This document shows positions 27,602 through 35,247 of a stretch of 64,000 nucleotides of DNA, in pieces. The stretch's first letter is position 1. Every line of letters begins with the position of its first letter. The notes under the pieces were generated by a model, which was not told the origin of the DNA, made no database searches, and saw nothing but the letters and a program-made list of their open reading frames with translations. This DNA comes from Spongiactinospora rosea (GTDB lineage Bacteria > Actinomycetota > Actinomycetes > Streptosporangiales > Streptosporangiaceae), in assembly GCF_003315795.1 (NCBI RefSeq), contig NZ_QMEY01000003.1:496001-560000 (forward strand), given 5' to 3'. The position numbers and the translations under genes were made by a program.

Positions 27602-28068
27602 GTTCAGGCGGACGCCCGGACGCCCACACCGTACCGGCGGCGGGGCTGACGGTCGGGATCGTGGCCGCCCGCTGGCACGAGAAGATCACCGACCGGCTGG
27701 TGGAACGCGCCGTACAGGCCGCGGACGACTGCGGCGCGACCCCGACGGTGGTGCGGGTGGCGGGCACCCTGGAGATCCCCGTGGTCGTCCAGTCCCTCGC
27801 CCGCTCCCACGACGCCGTGGTCGCCCTCGGCGCGGTGATCCGCGGCGAGACCGCCCACTTCGAGTACGTCTGCGACTCCGTCACGGCAGGGCTGACCCGG
27901 ATCTCCCTGGACGAGGAGACCCCGGTCGGCAACGGCGTCCTCACCTGCGACGACCTCGACCAGGCCACGGCCCGCTCCGGCCCGGAGGGCAAGGAGGACA
28001 AGGGGTACGAGGCGACGGTTGCGGCCCTGGAGACCGCGCTGACCCTTCGCGGGCTGCGAAGGGCCTGA
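27598..28068 (+). CDS. ribH: 6,7-dimethyl-8-ribityllumazine synthase
   Basis: This 156-residue lumazine synthase condenses the RibB and RibD products just before riboflavin synthase and normally assembles into a large icosahedral or pentameric shell. The family blocks are [16 protein letters not shown] at the N-terminus, [12 protein letters not shown], and [16 protein letters not shown] with the catalytic His. It is the last gene of the operon and begins within the ribBA stop codon. No clear terminator follows; the next gene on the same strand starts 94 bp later behind a TAGGTT -10-like element. Confidence 0.97.
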   Translation: MSSGGRPDAHTVPAAGLTVGIVAARWHEKITDRLVERAVQAADDCGATPTVVRVAGTLEIPVVVQSLARSHDAVVALGAVIRGETAHFEYVCDSVTAGLTRISLDEETPVGNGVLTCDDLDQATARSGPEGKEDKGYEATVAALETALTLRGLRRA

Positions 28069-28162
28069 TCCACAGGACCGGGGGCGGGTGCGGTAGGTTG
28101 CGTTCCGTCTTCGCCGCCGTGCGGGCCCCTGCCCGCGTGGCGGCATCCGAGGGAACGACCCG

Positions 28163-28648
28163 ATGAGAGCGCCGCCGATGCCAGAGATCGTCACTCCGCC
28201 CAGCCTGCCCGTCACCTGGCGGCCACGCCGAGGCAGGCTGGTGGCGTACGGCTTCGCGGCGGCGGCGGTGATCGGGGCGCTGATCCTGGCGATCGCGCTT
28301 CCCGAGCCGTTCGGCCTCGCCGACAAGCTCGCCATGGTCGGCCTCGGCTGCGTCTTCGCCGGCGTGCTGCACCTCCTCGGCCGCTGCCGGGTCGAGGCCG
28401 ACGGCACGGGCATCACCCTGATCAACGCCCTGCGCACCCACCGCTACACCTGGCCCCAGGTCATCGACGTCACCCTGATCGACGGCGAGCCCTGGGCGAA
28501 GATCGACTTCGCCGACGGCTCCACGGTGGGCGCGATGGGCATCCAGGGTTCAGAAAAGGAACGCGCCCGCCGCCAGGTCGCCGAACTCACCGCCCTCATC
28601 CACCAGCACAGCGAAGCCGGCGAACCCCCACCCCCCACCACCCCCTGA
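28163..28648 (+). CDS. Membrane-anchored PH-domain protein
   Basis: This 161-residue protein has two hydrophobic segments (about residues 28-47 and 55-72) followed by a small soluble domain. That domain begins RCRVEADGTGITLINALRTH, in the style of the short bacterial PH domains (bPH_6 family) common next to ribH in actinobacteria. The ATG at 28163 has GAGGGA upstream; an ATG at 28178 is an alternative. The C-terminus is Pro-rich. A TAGGTT hexamer about 65 bp upstream may be its own -10. Function of these proteins is unknown; position after the riboflavin operon is conserved as far as I recall, but a metabolic link is not shown. Confidence 0.75.
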   Translation: MRAPPMPEIVTPPSLPVTWRPRRGRLVAYGFAAAAVIGALILAIALPEPFGLADKLAMVGLGCVFAGVLHLLGRCRVEADGTGITLINALRTHRYTWPQVIDVTLIDGEPWAKIDFADGSTVGAMGIQGSEKERARRQVAELTALIHQHSEAGEPPPPTTP

Positions 28649-28691
28649 CGTACGTCCGAGCCTGGGGCCGCGCAGGCCCGTCACCCGGGCT

Positions 28692-29032
28692 TGCCCTCGG
28701 GCATAGCGGATGCCCCGGGACCTCCTTCGAGTCGGCCCGCACTTCCGCTTGGCCGGTTCTCCCGTGGTACCGCGCGTGAGCGGGAGCGCCGCCGTCCCCG
28801 GGATGGATGCCCCGGTACTGAATCACGGCCCCCCACTTCCGTGCCTGGGGCATCGCGCGCACATGCCCTCGGGCATCGCGGATGTCTCGGGACCTCCTTC
28901 GAGTCGGCTCGCGCCTCTGCCTGGCCGGTTCTCTCGTGGCACCGCGCGTGAGCGGGAGCGCCGCCGTCCCGGGGCGGCGGCGATCCCCGCGAGAGGGATG
29001 CCCCGGTACGGAATCACGGCCCCCCACTTCCG
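28692..29032. repeat. Two imperfect direct repeats of about 150-170 bp in a gene-free stretch
   Basis: Between the PH-domain gene and the MoxR gene, bases 28692-28841 recur at 28864-29032. Shared blocks include CCTCCTTCGAGTCGGC, CACCGCGCGTGAGCGGGAGC or its variant, and GGAATCACGGCCCCCCACTT or its variant. The second copy has about 19 extra bases. No convincing reading frame runs through both copies in the same phase. The remaining bases of the gap (28649-28691, 29033-29189) show nothing else that I can interpret. Confidence 0.85.
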
Positions 29033-29189
29033 CCCATCAAAGGCTCTCCAGACGGGGAGGACGGCATCCGCCGCTTGGTACCGGGCCTTCTGGGGCGGGA
29101 GGTGGCGTTGTCCACAGGCGACCAGCCGTTCTGCGGCGGGGATGTCCACAGGTGCCGGCGCTTTGGGCGGTGCCTGTGGTGGGCGCGCG

Positions 29190-29195
29190 TAGCCT
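29190..29195 (+). promoter_or_regulatory. Leaderless-type -10 element
   Basis: TAGCCT lies 6 nt before the GTG start of the coxD-like gene, with no ribosome-binding site between. Confidence 0.45.
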
Positions 29196-29201
29196 GATGT
29201 T

Positions 29202-30092
29202 GTGTTGCGCGCGACGACCACCGCCACCGGGGTCGAGTCCCCCGCCGGGCTCGCCCGGTTGCTCGACGCCCATGCCTATCTCGCCGACGACGGCCTGGCC
29301 ACCGCCTGCTTCCTCGCCCTGCGGATGCGCCGGCCGCTGTTCCTGGAGGGCGAGGCCGGCGTCGGCAAGACCGAGCTGGCCAAGTGCCTGGCGGCGGTGC
29401 TCGGCGCGCCGCTGATCAGGCTCCAGTGCTACGAGGGCCTGGACGCCGCGCACGCCCTCTACGACTGGGACTTCGCGCGCCAGCTCCTCCACCTGAAGGC
29501 CGCGGAGGCCGCCGGGGCGGCCGACGCCGCCCGGCTGGAGGGCGAGCTCTACGACCGCCGCTTCCTGATCGCCAGGCCGCTGCTCGCCGCGCTGGAGACC
29601 CAGCCCAGCGTGCTGCTGGTCGACGAGATCGACCGCGGCGACGACGAGTTCGAGGCGTTCCTGCTGGAGACCCTGTCCGACTACGCCATTTCCGTGCCCG
29701 AGCTCGGCACGATCCGCGCGCAGACGCCCCCGGTCGTCGTGGTGACCTCCAACCGCACCCGCGAGGTCCACGACGCGCTGAAACGCCGCTGCATCTACCA
29801 CTGGCTGGAGCACCCCTCCTTCGACCGCGAGGTCGCCATCCTGCTACGCCGCCTGCCCCACTGCGGCCAGAACCTGGCCGCCCAGGTCGCCACCGTGGCG
29901 GGGCGGTTGCGTTCGGCCGATCTGGTCAAACCCCCCGGCATCGCCGAAACCCTCGACTGGACAGAGGCCCTGCTCACCCTGGGCGCCCGCGACCTCGACC
30001 CCGACCTGGCCGCCGCCTCTCTCGGCGCACTGCTCAAACACCGTGAGGACCAGGCGTCCGTGCTGCGCGATGGGCTGCTGCGCCATGGATGA
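29202..30092 (+). CDS. CoxD-like MoxR-family AAA+ ATPase
   Basis: This 296-residue AAA+ protein has Walker A GEAGVGKTEL, Walker B LLVDEIDRGDDEFEAFLLE and sensor-1 VVVTSNRTREVHDALKRR. The LQCYEGLDAAHALYDWDFA block is typical of the CoxD branch of MoxR proteins. CoxD proteins help mature the molybdenum-copper site of CO dehydrogenase or related molybdenum hydroxylases. The companions expected for that job follow: a VWA protein (CoxE type), an XdhC/CoxF-like protein and a MocA-like enzyme. It starts at a leaderless-type GTG. Its stop TGA at 30090-30092 overlaps an ATG at 30085 that opens a repeat-derived frame. The target enzyme is not in this window. Confidence 0.88.
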   Translation: MLRATTTATGVESPAGLARLLDAHAYLADDGLATACFLALRMRRPLFLEGEAGVGKTELAKCLAAVLGAPLIRLQCYEGLDAAHALYDWDFARQLLHLKAAEAAGAADAARLEGELYDRRFLIARPLLAALETQPSVLLVDEIDRGDDEFEAFLLETLSDYAISVPELGTIRAQTPPVVVVTSNRTREVHDALKRRCIYHWLEHPSFDREVAILLRRLPHCGQNLAAQVATVAGRLRSADLVKPPGIAETLDWTEALLTLGARDLDPDLAAASLGALLKHREDQASVLRDGLLRHG

Positions 30093-30288
30093 GATCCCTG
30101 GCCGCGTCGCTCAAGCCCCGAAGGGGTCGGGCGTCTGGGTGGTGGGAGGGGTGTTGGGCTCTGTCTGCGCTCTCCGGCTAGGTCGCTCAAGCACCGAGTG
30201 GACCATGGGTCCGATCTTCGGCTGCGTCGCTCAGTCCCCGAAGGGGCCGGGCATTCCTGTCGTGGGAGGGGTGTTGGGCCATGTGTGA
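30085..30288 (+). CDS. 67-residue repeat ORF between coxD and coxE (first)
   Basis: This open frame overlaps the coxD stop by 8 nt (ATGGATGA) and ends by overlapping the next small frame by 8 nt (ATGTGTGA). The peptide holds two copies of a ~40-residue unit beginning MDEIPGRVAQAPKGSG and MGPIFGCVAQSPKGPG, similar to the CoxE N-terminus MSEIPSRVVA. No function is known. Third-position GC is only about three quarters, clearly below that of the flanking genes, so this may be a decaying duplicate, not a selected protein. The exact overlaps at both ends are the only argument that it is translated. Confidence 0.3.
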   Translation: MDEIPGRVAQAPKGSGVWVVGGVLGSVCALRLGRSSTEWTMGPIFGCVAQSPKGPGIPVVGGVLGHV

Positions 30289-30652
30289 GATCCCCGGCCA
30301 TGTTGCTCAAGTGCCGAGTGGAGCAGGTGTCTGTGCTGCGCGATGGGCTGTTGCGCGATGGGTGGGATTTCCGACCGCGTTGCCCAGGCACCCGAAGGAG
30401 CGGGCATCGGTGTCGCGGTGTTGGGCTGCGTGTGAGATCCCCGGTCGTGTCACTCAAGTGCCGAGTGGAGCAGGTGTCTGTGCTGCGCGATGGGTTGTTG
30501 CGCCATGGGTGAGGTCTCCGGCTGCGTCGCTTGGGCACCGAAGGGACCTGGCGTCCGGCTGTCGGGCTATGGGTGCGGTTCCCGGTTGGGTCGCTCATGT
30601 ACCGGGGGGACCGGGGGTACGTCTCGCAGGAGGGGGGCTGGGCCATGAGTGA
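30281..30652 (+). CDS. 123-residue repeat ORF between coxD and coxE (second)
   Basis: It begins at an ATG with GGGAGGGG about 9 nt upstream, overlapping the previous small frame by 8 nt. It ends by overlapping the coxE start by 8 nt (ATGAGTGA). It contains repeated units starting MCEIPGHVAQVPSGAG, CEIPGRVTQVPSGAG and MGAVPGWVAHVPGGPG. The middle is rich in Arg, Trp and Cys and has no recognisable domain. Base composition is poor for a real gene in this genome. It may exist only to carry ribosomes from coxD to coxE, or may be a relic of slippage. Its translation is unproven. Confidence 0.3.
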   Translation: MCEIPGHVAQVPSGAGVCAARWAVARWVGFPTALPRHPKERASVSRCWAACEIPGRVTQVPSGAGVCAARWVVAPWVRSPAASLGHRRDLASGCRAMGAVPGWVAHVPGGPGVRLAGGGLGHE

Positions 30653-31748
30653 GATCCCCAGCCGCGTCGTGGCCACGTTGACCGGCTTTGCTCGTACGCT
30701 GCGGGCCGCCGGGGTGTCCGCCGATCATGAGCGCACGCAGAACATGCTGCGGGCCGCCGCCGTGCTCGGGGTGGCCGAGCCCCATGGCGTCTACTGGGCG
30801 GGACGCCTCACCCTGTGCGCGTCACCCGACGATCTGCCCCGCTACGACAGGTGCTTCGCCGCCTACTTCGGCGGCCTGCGGCCCGTGGTGGCCCGGGTGG
30901 CACCGCCCGCCATGACCGTCACCCGGCACCTCACGGCCCTCGGCGGTGACCGGGGCGGCACCGATCCCCACGATCCCGGAGAGCCCCAGGCCGTCGCCGC
31001 CAGCGACGCCGAACGGCTCCGGCACCGCGACGTGGCCGCGCTGACCGCTGCCGAGCGGGCCGAGATCCACCGGATGCTCGCCCTGCTCACCGGGGAGCGC
31101 GAGCGGCGCAGGTCGCGCCGGTTCGCACCGGCCCAGCGCGGCGTACTCGACGAGCGGCGCACGATCCGGGAGGGCCTGCGCCGGGGCGGCGAGATCTCCC
31201 TGCTGCGCCGCCGGGCGCATCGCCATCGCCCGCGCGCGGTGGTCCTGTTGATCGACGTCAGCGGATCGATGTCCCCTTACGCCGACACCCTGCTGCGCTT
31301 CGCGCACGCCATGGTCAGATCCGAGCCGCGGACCACCGAGGTGTTCACCGTGGGCACCCGGCTGACCCGGCTCACCCCCGAGCTGCGCCACCGCGACCCC
31401 GGCCTGGCGATGGCCGCCGCCTCCGCCGCCATCCCCGACTGGAGCGGCGGCACCCGCCTGGGCGAGGAGCTGAAGGAGTTCCTGACCTCGCACCGGGCGC
31501 GGGGCGCAACCGTAGTGATCGCCTCCGACGGATGGGAACGCGGCGACGCGGCCCTGCTGGGCGCGCAGATGGCCCGGCTGTCCCGGCTGGCCCACCGGGT
31601 GATCTGGGTCAACCCGCACAAGGGGCACGAGGGATACGAGCCGCTGACCGCCGGGATGCGCGCCGCGCTGCCCTATCTCGATGATTTCGTGGCCGGTCAC
31701 AGCCTGGCCGCTTTCCAGGACCTCGCAGGAAGGCTCGGACATGCGTGA
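30645..31748 (+). CDS. CoxE-like von Willebrand factor A domain protein
   Basis: This 367-residue protein has a helical N-terminal half and a C-terminal VWA domain with a complete metal-ion-dependent adhesion site: DVSGSMS, the Thr in GGTRLGEEL, and SDGWERGD. It matches the CoxE family, whose members work with CoxD AAA+ proteins as a chaperone pair for molybdenum hydroxylase maturation. The ATG at 30645 has AGGAGG 11 nt upstream. The frame is open further upstream, but that part is repeat DNA. It overlaps the XdhC-like gene by 8 nt (ATGCGTGA at 31741-31748). Confidence 0.9.
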   Translation: MSEIPSRVVATLTGFARTLRAAGVSADHERTQNMLRAAAVLGVAEPHGVYWAGRLTLCASPDDLPRYDRCFAAYFGGLRPVVARVAPPAMTVTRHLTALGGDRGGTDPHDPGEPQAVAASDAERLRHRDVAALTAAERAEIHRMLALLTGERERRRSRRFAPAQRGVLDERRTIREGLRRGGEISLLRRRAHRHRPRAVVLLIDVSGSMSPYADTLLRFAHAMVRSEPRTTEVFTVGTRLTRLTPELRHRDPGLAMAAASAAIPDWSGGTRLGEELKEFLTSHRARGATVVIASDGWERGDAALLGAQMARLSRLAHRVIWVNPHKGHEGYEPLTAGMRAALPYLDDFVAGHSLAAFQDLAGRLGHA

Positions 31749-32838
31749 TGTGTTGTCGCAGATCATCAAATGGTGGTCGGCGGGGGAGAAGTTCGGCCTG
31801 GCGACCGTGGTCGGAACGTTCCGGAGCGCACCCCGGCCACCGGGCGCGGCGATGGCGGTGCTCGGCGGCGAGGCGGTCGGCAGTGTGTCCGGCGGCTGCG
31901 TCGAAGGGGCGGTCTACGAGCTGGCCCAGGAGGTCACGGCCACGGGGGAGCCAGTGCTGCAACGGTACGGCGTGTCCGACGACGAGGCGTTCTCGGTCGG
32001 GCTGACCTGCGGCGGCATCATCGACATCCTGGTCGAGCCGGTGTCTCGCGACACCTACCCGGAGCTGGGTGAGGTCGCCGCCTCGATCGCCGCCCGCGAG
32101 CCGGTCGCGGTCGCCACGGTGCTGTCCGGCCCCGGCCGGGCGGGGGCCCGGCGCGTCGTGTGGCCCGACCGGGCGTCGGGGTCGCTGGGCGCGCCCAGGC
32201 TGGACGCCGCCATCGACGACGACGCTCGCGGCATGCTGGCCCAGGGCCTCACCGGGATCCGCCGGTACGGCGCGCGCGGCGAGCGCAGGCTCGACGATCT
32301 GTCGGTGTTCGTCCAGTCCTTCGCCCCGCCGCCGAAGCTGCTCGTCTTCGGGGCCATCGACTTCGCGGCCGCCGTCGCACGGATCGGCAAATTCCTCGGC
32401 TACCACGTCGTGGTCTGCGACGCCCGGCCGGTCTTCGCCACCGAGAAGCGCTTCCCCGACGCCGATGAAGTGGTGGTGAAGTGGCCGCACGACTACCTCA
32501 CTTCGGTCACGGTCGACGAACGCACGGTGATCTGCGTGCTCACCCACGATCCCAAGTTCGACGTGCCGCTGCTGGAGGTGGCGCTGCGCACTCGCGCGGG
32601 CTACGTCGGCGCGATGGGCAGCCGCCGCACCCACGACGACCGGATCGCCCGCCTGCGCGAGGCGGGCCTGACGGACGAGGAACTGGCCCGGCTGCGCTCC
32701 CCGATCGGCCTCGACCTCGGGGCCCGTACTCCTGAGGAGACCGCGGTCGCCATCGCCGCCGAACTGATCCAGTTGCGCTGGGGCGGTTCGGGAAGGCCGC
32801 TCACCGACACCACGGGGCGTATCCATGGTGAGATCTGA
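31741..32838 (+). CDS. XdhC/CoxF-family molybdenum hydroxylase maturation protein
   Basis: This 365-residue protein has the XdhC/CoxI N-terminal domain (RSAPRPPGAAMAVLGGE, GSVSGGCVEGAVYE, the Cys-containing LTCGGIIDILVEP). Its C-terminal Rossmann domain includes KLLVFGAIDFA, CVLTHDPKFDVPLLEVAL and YVGAMGSRRTHDDR. Proteins of this family bind the molybdenum cofactor and insert it, often after sulfuration, into xanthine dehydrogenase or CO dehydrogenase type enzymes. ATG has AGGAAGG 9 nt upstream and overlaps the coxE stop. With coxD, coxE and the convergent mocA-like gene it completes a maturation set without its client enzyme in view. Confidence 0.93.
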   Translation: MRDVLSQIIKWWSAGEKFGLATVVGTFRSAPRPPGAAMAVLGGEAVGSVSGGCVEGAVYELAQEVTATGEPVLQRYGVSDDEAFSVGLTCGGIIDILVEPVSRDTYPELGEVAASIAAREPVAVATVLSGPGRAGARRVVWPDRASGSLGAPRLDAAIDDDARGMLAQGLTGIRRYGARGERRLDDLSVFVQSFAPPPKLLVFGAIDFAAAVARIGKFLGYHVVVCDARPVFATEKRFPDADEVVVKWPHDYLTSVTVDERTVICVLTHDPKFDVPLLEVALRTRAGYVGAMGSRRTHDDRIARLREAGLTDEELARLRSPIGLDLGARTPEETAVAIAAELIQLRWGGSGRPLTDTTGRIHGEI

Positions 32839-33019
32839 GCTTGGAAGCTGAACCTTCGGGTTGTCGGTGTCGCGTGACTGATGGGGAGGTCCGACGTGGG
32901 GGGCCTGGACGTTCGCCTGACCAAAGGTGCCGTCGGAGCCTGGCGGAACGGCTCGCCACCCTGGCCGGTACCACCCCGAGCAACCTGACGGGCCGGGCCG
33001 CCCCGAACGAGCGCGCATC

Positions 33020-33457
33020 GAATCGTCAGACCCGGCATCCGGCCCTGAGCGGAACGCGTCCGCTCTGGCCCGCAAGCTGCGGATGCCTCCTTGGGGCGGG
33101 GTCTCCTGGCGGAGTCACGATCCGTGCGGTATGGCAGGCGGGGCCGTGTTGGAGGGGCTCGTACTGGGTGGACGTCCGGTGGAGGTGGCTTGCCTGGGGG
33201 AGTCGCGGGCGGCGTGACATGGCAGGTGGGGCTGTCCTGGAAGGGGGCGTACTGAGTCGTCAGACCCGGTACTCGGCTTGGGCGGTATGCGGTCGGTCTG
33301 GCCCGCGAGCCTCATCTGGGGCGTCCGGGAACTGGGAGACGACGCGGCCGGGCTGAGCTGGGAGGGCGTCCCGGATCGTCAGACCGGCATTCACCGCGTG
33401 CGGTATGGCGCCCGGGGCGTCCTGGGCGAGTGGGTATTGAATCGTCAGGTTCGGCAT
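33020..33457. repeat. Dispersed short repeats in the gap between xdhC-like and mocA-like genes
   Basis: A ~19-nt motif close to GAATCGTCAGACCCGGCAT occurs at 33020, 33254, 33374 and 33439. A second motif near ATGGCAGGCGGGGCCGTG recurs at about 33131, 33219 and, weaker, 33406. Together they suggest three or four decayed copies of a larger unit. Composition is less GC-biased at third positions in every frame, and no gene is supported from 32839 to 33492. Confidence 0.75.
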
Positions 33458-33492
33458 TTGCGTTGAGCGGCGTGCACTCCTCGAAGCGGAGA

Positions 33493-34125
33493 TCAGCCGG
33501 TGGAGTCGCGAACTGTCGTGGATTCCGTGGGAGTGGCGGCGGGGGTGTCGTCGCTGGTGAGGGTGGCGAGGTCGTGGGGGGTGTCGATGTCGGCGGGGTC
33601 GGCTACGTCGTCGCAGGGGACAGGGGTGACCAGGGTGGGGTTGGCGCGCAGGAAGTCGCGGGCGCCGATGTCGCCGATGGCCGACTCGGCGACCGCGGGG
33701 ATGTGCTCGCGGGAGATGAGGACGGGGTTGCGGGGGCGTCCGGCGTAGGTGGCGACGGCGAGGCTCGCGCCCTCGTGGGCGGCCTCGATGAGGCGGGCCA
33801 CCGCCTCCGGGCCGATGCGGGGCTGGTCGACCAGCATGACCACGACCCGTTCGGCCTCTGCCGGAAGCGCCGCCAGCCCGGCGCGCAGCGAGGAGCCCAT
33901 CCCGGTACGCCAGGCCGCGTTGTGGACGACGACCGCCCCCCGGACCTGGACCAACGCGGCCCCCAGTACGACGATCACCGGATGGCAGCCGCCCTCCCGC
34001 AGCGTGCGCACGGCCCGATCGACCAGCCGTTCCCCCGCGAACTCGATCTCCGCCTTGGGCATGCCGAACCGCGCGCCCTCACCGGCGGCCAGCAACAACC
34101 CTGCGGTACCCGTCGAAATCCTCAT
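33493..34125 (-). CDS. MocA/MobA-like molybdenum cofactor nucleotidyltransferase
   Basis: This 210-residue NTP transferase has an N-terminal LLLAAGEGARFGMPKA nucleotide-binding loop (G-x-G-x-R-[FM]-G-x-x-K type). A conserved metal-binding LVDQP follows, and the ADIDTPHDL motif sits near the end. These match the family that adds CMP or GMP to molybdopterin (MocA, MobA). It faces the coxDEF-like genes from the other strand, so a MocA-type role, making the cytosine dinucleotide form used by xanthine and CO dehydrogenases, is the best guess. The C-terminal ~20 residues are Thr/Asp-rich and not conserved. The start is an ATG. Confidence 0.88.
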   Translation of the reverse strand: MRISTGTAGLLLAAGEGARFGMPKAEIEFAGERLVDRAVRTLREGGCHPVIVVLGAALVQVRGAVVVHNAAWRTGMGSSLRAGLAALPAEAERVVVMLVDQPRIGPEAVARLIEAAHEGASLAVATYAGRPRNPVLISREHIPAVAESAIGDIGARDFLRANPTLVTPVPCDDVADPADIDTPHDLATLTSDDTPAATPTESTTVRDSTG

Positions 34126-34190
34126 CGCTCAAGTGTTCACCGCCTCTCCGGCCGTTTCCGACACCTTCAGGTCAAGAAAACACCCCGTAC

Positions 34191-35111
34191 TTATCTCGCC
34201 ACCGCCGGGGTGGGGGTGAGGCGGAGGGCGGCGTGGGCGGCGTGGTGGTCGCTGCCGGGGGCCGGATGGACGGCGGCGGTGGTGGCGGTGAGGCCGCGGT
34301 AGAGGATGTGGTCCGGGCGGGTGATGGGGAACTCGGCGGGCCAGGTGAAGCCGAAACCGGTGCCGGCCTCCAGGTGGGCGTCCGCCAGGGGCGGTACCAG
34401 GCCGGTGCGGTGCCGGTCGGTGGTGGCGGTGTTGAGGTCGCCCAGGAGGAGAAGACGTTCGCTCGGGTCGCCGTCCACCAGGCGTCTGGCCGCCGCGAGG
34501 GTCCGGTCCCGCCGTACGGTGTGGCCCGGCCGGGCCGAAGCCAGGTGCATCACGTACACCGTCACGTCGCCGCCCAGGGTCCTGACGACCGCGCGCAGCG
34601 CGCGGTCCCAGCCGAGGCCCACGTCGATGGGGCGGGCAGAGACGATCGGGGGGCGGCTCCACAGCCCGACCGTGCCCGCCGTGTAGGAGTGCGGGTGGGT
34701 GCGGCGAAGTTCGCGGGCCACCGTGCGCAGCGCCTGCCCGGTGACCTCCTGCAGGGCCAGCAGGTCGGTCCCGTCGGCCACCGCGCGTACGGCGCCGGCG
34801 GGCCGGGGATTGGCCGCGCCCACGTTGAGCGTGGTCGCGGAAAGGTCGCTGGGCCCGCCCGGCGGGTCGCGCAGCAGCGCGGGCCCGAACATCGCGCCCC
34901 ACACGGCGGCCGGGACGAGCGAGGCGGCCATCGGCCGCCAGGAGCCGGTGCAGCAGGACGCCACCAGGAGCACCGGCACCCCGGCCCCGAGCCACGGCAG
35001 CAGGCTCTCCACCACCGGCATGACACCGCCGACGTCCGGTACCAGCCGGTGACCGCCGAGCAGCAGCGCCAGCAGGCCCGCCACCACGATGATCGTCCTC
35101 TTCAGCAGCAC
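34191..35111 (-). CDS. VanJ-like membrane endonuclease/exonuclease/phosphatase-family protein
   Basis: This ~306-residue protein has three N-terminal hydrophobic segments followed by an exposed EEP-fold phosphohydrolase domain. The EEP motifs are in order: TTLNVGAAN, LLALQEVTG with the metal-binding Glu, VMHLAS, LLLGDLNTA, and PDHILYRG with SDHHAAHAAL at the end. The layout resembles VanJ of Streptomyces, a membrane EEP protein linked with teicoplanin resistance. A lipid-phosphate substrate such as undecaprenyl pyrophosphate is possible but unproven. I use the GTG at 35111, preceded by GAGGGGGGAC; the frame continues upstream without coding character. Confidence 0.8.
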   Translation of the reverse strand: MLLKRTIIVVAGLLALLLGGHRLVPDVGGVMPVVESLLPWLGAGVPVLLVASCCTGSWRPMAASLVPAAVWGAMFGPALLRDPPGGPSDLSATTLNVGAANPRPAGAVRAVADGTDLLALQEVTGQALRTVARELRRTHPHSYTAGTVGLWSRPPIVSARPIDVGLGWDRALRAVVRTLGGDVTVYVMHLASARPGHTVRRDRTLAAARRLVDGDPSERLLLLGDLNTATTDRHRTGLVPPLADAHLEAGTGFGFTWPAEFPITRPDHILYRGLTATTAAVHPAPGSDHHAAHAALRLTPTPAVAR

Positions 35112-35247
35112 ACCGTCCCCGTCCCCCCTCGCACGCCGGATGGGTAAGGCTAGGGGGAGCGTCTGGCTGTCGCCAGGCCGACACACGGCGGATACGCTGA
35201 CACCTGACCGAATATGATTCTGTACTCCCGATGGAGGCTCCGTCCGC

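Larger units (their letters stand above)
30056..30674 (+). repeat. Degenerate tandem array copying the coxD/coxE junction
   Basis: About nine copies of a ~75-bp unit fill the gap. The core is an ATG followed by a GATCCCCGGCCGCGTC-like block. Copies begin near 30085, 30160, 30205, 30281, 30359, 30430, 30506, 30570 and 30645; the last is the real coxE start. Three copies (30061, 30334, 30481) also carry TGCTGCGCGATGGG from the 3' end of coxD. The GGGAGGGG ribosome site is copied too, near 30265. Confidence 0.9.
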
